A DNA stretch of 9,178 nucleotides, taken from assembly GCA_900752475.1 (NCBI GenBank), contig CAADVJ010000182.1, forward strand, positions 1 to 9,178. Reading direction: 5' to 3'. The stretch is from an uncultured Collinsella sp. (GTDB lineage: Bacteria; Actinomycetota; Coriobacteriia; Coriobacteriales; Coriobacteriaceae). Each line of letters begins with the position of its first letter. Position 1 is the first letter of the stretch. The translations under genes were made by a program, and so were the position numbers. The notes under the pieces were generated by a model. It saw only the letters and a program-made list of their open reading frames with translations, was not told where the DNA came from and did no database searches. Positions 7,399-9,178 of this stretch are shown here, piece after piece.

Positions 7399-7940
7399 CA
7401 GTATCCGGTTCCTCTCTGTTGATAGAACTCGCCACCGGTGAGGGCGCGGGTGCGGCTGAGGTTTACGTGGCAGATGGCGCAGGCCAGGGCATCGGCGGCA
7501 TGGTCGGGATGCGGGTCGTGGTCGAGCTGTGTTAGCGTGCGTACCATATAGGCGACCTGCCGCTTGTCCGCGGCGCCGGTGCCCACCACAGCCTGTTTGA
7601 TCTGCATGGGCGTGTACTCGCCAATCTCGAGCGCGCATTCCGAAAGCGCTACGAGTGCAGCACCGCGGGCATGCGCCGTAGGGATGGCCGAGCGAACGTT
7701 GGCGCCAAAGTAGATGCTCTCGACAGCAGCCGTGTCGGGTCGATAACGCTCGACGACATCCTTAAGGTCACGGGCGATATGCGACAGGCGCACCGCGAGC
7801 GGGCTGCCCGCGCTGGTCTCGATGCAACCGTAGGCACGGCAGCGAACCTCGCCACGCCGCTCCTCGATAATCCCCCAACCCGTATGAGCCAAACCGGGGT
7901 CAATGCCCAAGAAAACAAAGCCACCCCCCCCTCGCCACAA
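7398..7940 (-). CDS. ruvC: Holliday junction resolvase RuvC (start uncertain)
   Basis: RuvC cuts Holliday junctions symmetrically as a dimer. The conserved core is complete: LGIDPGLAHTGWG with catalytic D14, VESIYFGAN with E74, and PDHAADALACAICH with H147 and D150 (numbered from the TTG at 7940). The His in place of the third Asp of E. coli is known from the Thermus enzyme. The start is a problem. In the conserved frame a stop codon lies at 7968-7970, and the only plausible starts are TTG at 7940, without a ribosome site, or TTG at 7910, which would remove the first beta strand. Better-placed starts, GTG at 7975 and ATG at 7971, lie in the other two frames and would join the core only if the eight-G run at 7924-7931 had nine or seven bases. 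The boundary given is the longest in-frame form. The stop overlaps the ruvA start (TGATG). Confidence 0.93.
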   Translation of the reverse strand: MWRGGGGFVFLGIDPGLAHTGWGIIEERRGEVRCRAYGCIETSAGSPLAVRLSHIARDLKDVVERYRPDTAAVESIYFGANVRSAIPTAHARGAALVALSECALEIGEYTPMQIKQAVVGTGAADKRQVAYMVRTLTQLDHDPHPDHAADALACAICHVNLSRTRALTGGEFYQQRGTGY

Positions 7941-7975
7941 GCACAGCGCAAGACAAGGCCCCGCGCATCATTCAC

Positions 7976-7987
7976 GAACGTCTGTTC
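7976..7987 (-). promoter_or_regulatory. LexA (SOS) box upstream of ruvC
   Basis: GAAC-AGAC-GTTC on the minus strand fits the Gram-positive/actinobacterial LexA consensus core GAAC-N4-GTTC exactly, with outer bases CGAAC...GTTCT on the plus strand. It lies immediately downstream of a candidate extended -10, where LexA would block RNA polymerase. ruv genes are SOS-controlled in many bacteria, so the context agrees. Confidence 0.8.
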
Positions 7988-7988
7988 T

Positions 7989-7997
7989 AGAATAACA
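7989..7997 (-). promoter_or_regulatory. Candidate extended -10 promoter of ruvCAB
   Basis: On the minus strand TGT-TATTCT is an extended -10 (TGnTATTCT). The LexA box starts directly after it, so transcription would begin within the box, around 7980-7984. That would leave only 5-10 bases before the out-of-frame GTG at 7975, or about 40 bases before the in-frame TTG at 7940. No good -35 is seen at 17 bases; TTGACC at 8007-8012 is too close to serve this -10. Confidence 0.45.
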
Positions 7998-8056
7998 CAA
8001 CGGGGTCAAGATGCTTAGTTGAAGTATCGGTGTTGGGAGCGAATCCCATCCCCAGT

Positions 8057-9178
8057 TTAGTTCTGCGAGAAGAATGGGAACTGTCGGGGATCAACCGGCG
8101 GATGCGGCATCGGGCCACCCTGGGGACTACCTTGCGAGCCGCCCTGACCGCCCATCATCTTATCGATGGCGTCCTGAACCTCGCCCTCGAACTTTTTCAT
8201 TCCCTCGTGCAAACGACGCTGACCGTCCTCGGAGCGCAGCTCCTCCATTTGCTCGGGCGAAATACCCAGCAGCTCGCCCAGCACGCCCATCATCTCGTTT
8301 CGCACGCGCTCGCTCGTATCCTCGTCAGCAAAACGGCGCACCTCGGCGCGCGCCAGCGAATCGACCGTCATGCGCTCCTTGCCGCTGAGTCCCAGATCGG
8401 ACCACGCAAGCATGTAGGGCCAGGAGCGCTCAACAAACGAACGTGCCGAGACGATCGGAGCCGTCGGCAGCATGCGGCGAGCAGCCTCGCCCTGGCGCAC
8501 GAGCATCAGCAGCAGCGAGCAGGCCTCAGTCTTGCCAGCGGCCATCGGGATGTCGTCGAAAGATCGATTGCGGTCCACGTGCGCCTCGAGCGCGCCATCG
8601 ACCTCACCCGGCTCAAGCCCGCCGAGCAGCTGTGCCGCGCGGTCGAGCATATCGACCGGACCGTCGAGCGTCGAGAGCGCTTGCGCCAGCACGCGCTCCA
8701 TACAATCTTCCACCGCGTTGAGCGTCACGAGCTCTTGGGGCACCACGGCAGACGTGCGGTTGCGCACGCGCGCCACAAACTCAAGCGTCGACAGGTACAC
8801 ATCGCCAAAGGGCGCGTAATCGCCCTGGTAGCCGCCGCAAAGCGCCGGCGCCGCCAGCGCGTACTCGGTTTTGGACAGCGGGCTCAGCGCCATCGCACCC
8901 AGCTCGAGCGCCGTGTCCTCCAGCATGAGGCCCAACGTGCGCGAGCGCAGACGCTCGGCATCGCCCGCCGACACGTCGCGATCGAGCACACGCGTCGCAT
9001 CCGGTGCATCGCGCTCGACAGTGCGAATGTGTAAACGCTCGGCGATGGCGCGGACGGCGGCACAGCGGGCAGCCTCGGCCTCTCCCTGCGCCGGAGTAAA
9101 GATACGGTTGCGCCCCAGCACCAGGCCAATCACATTGCGCGGGCCCAGAGCGTCGACGGCCAGCGCCGCCAGCAAAGA
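8057..9178 (-). CDS. NAD+ synthetase (NadE)-like protein, 5'-truncated, with C-terminal extension
   Basis: The frame runs in from the right edge, so the N-terminus is missing; 373 codons plus stop are visible. The first residues, SLLAALAVDALGPRNVIGLVL, are what follows the SGGxDS P-loop in N-type ATP pyrophosphatases, and that loop would lie just outside the window. Later parts match the synthetase domain of glutamine-dependent NadE: LSPLSKTE (8864-8887), GGYQGDYAPFGDVY, LEAHVDRNRSFDDI, and a basic stretch ARRMLPTAPIVSARSFVER. NadE makes NAD+ from deamido-NAD, ATP and glutamine or ammonia. Several usual residues are altered (see findings), so activity is uncertain. About 110 residues after the expected domain end (8057 to about 8400) form a charged helical segment and a Gly/Gln/Pro tail ending PRQFPFFSQN. 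It ends 117 bases before the ruvC TTG, without a clear terminator. Identity as the NadE family is likely; a bona fide nadE is not certain. Confidence 0.7.
   Translation of the reverse strand, partial: SLLAALAVDALGPRNVIGLVLGRNRIFTPAQGEAEAARCAAVRAIAERLHIRTVERDAPDATRVLDRDVSAGDAERLRSRTLGLMLEDTALELGAMALSPLSKTEYALAAPALCGGYQGDYAPFGDVYLSTLEFVARVRNRTSAVVPQELVTLNAVEDCMERVLAQALSTLDGPVDMLDRAAQLLGGLEPGEVDGALEAHVDRNRSFDDIPMAAGKTEACSLLLMLVRQGEAARRMLPTAPIVSARSFVERSWPYMLAWSDLGLSGKERMTVDSLARAEVRRFADEDTSERVRNEMMGVLGELLGISPEQMEELRSEDGQRRLHEGMKKFEGEVQDAIDKMMGGQGGSQGSPQGGPMPHPPVDPRQFPFFSQN

Noticed and set aside
7399..7638. 80-residue N-terminal extension of ruvA
   Set aside because: It lies inside ruvC in another frame and is Arg/Pro-rich shadow sequence; RuvA homology starts at MISQLHG.
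8018..8050. Possible terminator between the NadE-like gene and ruvC
   Set aside because: The minus-strand hairpin TGGGA-TTCGC-TCCCA has only five pairs and no T-run, so it is too weak to call.
8030..9034. 334-codon plus-strand frame opposite the NadE-like gene
   Set aside because: The product is rich in Arg, His and Leu in the way mirrored high-GC genes give. The minus strand carries recognisable NadE features.

Overview
The window is high-GC DNA from an anaerobic actinobacterium, most likely a Coriobacteriia member close to Collinsella. That placement rests on base composition, protein style, an stand-alone fhs gene and a LexA box of the Gram-positive type; it is a judgement from memory, not a database result. 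There are no RNA genes, mobile elements or CRISPR arrays that I can see, and the longest non-coding stretch is about 220 bases.

Layout from left to right: (1) a 3'-truncated minus-strand gene for a double zinc-ribbon protein with a VNGQTG motif (1-1314). (2) A 218-base divergent control region with two inverted repeats. (3) A plus-strand cation diffusion facilitator (1533-2714) whose metal-site residues point to manganese efflux. (4) Convergent to it, 12 bases away, a minus-strand single-pass membrane protein with a PASTA-like outer domain and a C-terminal heptad repeat (2727-3719). (5) A strong minus-strand terminator (3838-3873) closing fhs, formate-tetrahydrofolate ligase (3899-5566), which has its own candidate promoter. 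(6) The Holliday-junction operon ruvC-ruvA-ruvB on the minus strand (7398-7940, 6778-7398, 5711-6778), with both junctions overlapping as TGATG and a LexA-type box in front. (7) A 5'-truncated minus-strand gene resembling the synthetase half of glutamine-dependent NAD+ synthetase, with altered active-site motifs and an extra C-terminal tail (8057-9178).

Most of the window is housekeeping: DNA repair under SOS control, one-carbon metabolism and metal homeostasis. I do not see a clear new defence or mobile system. The points most worth a second look are the ruvC start, where an eight-G run separates the conserved frame from the better-placed start codons; the divergent NadE-like protein with its unusual tail; the PASTA-like membrane protein with repeated T-x-V motifs; and the zinc-ribbon protein divergent from the manganese exporter.
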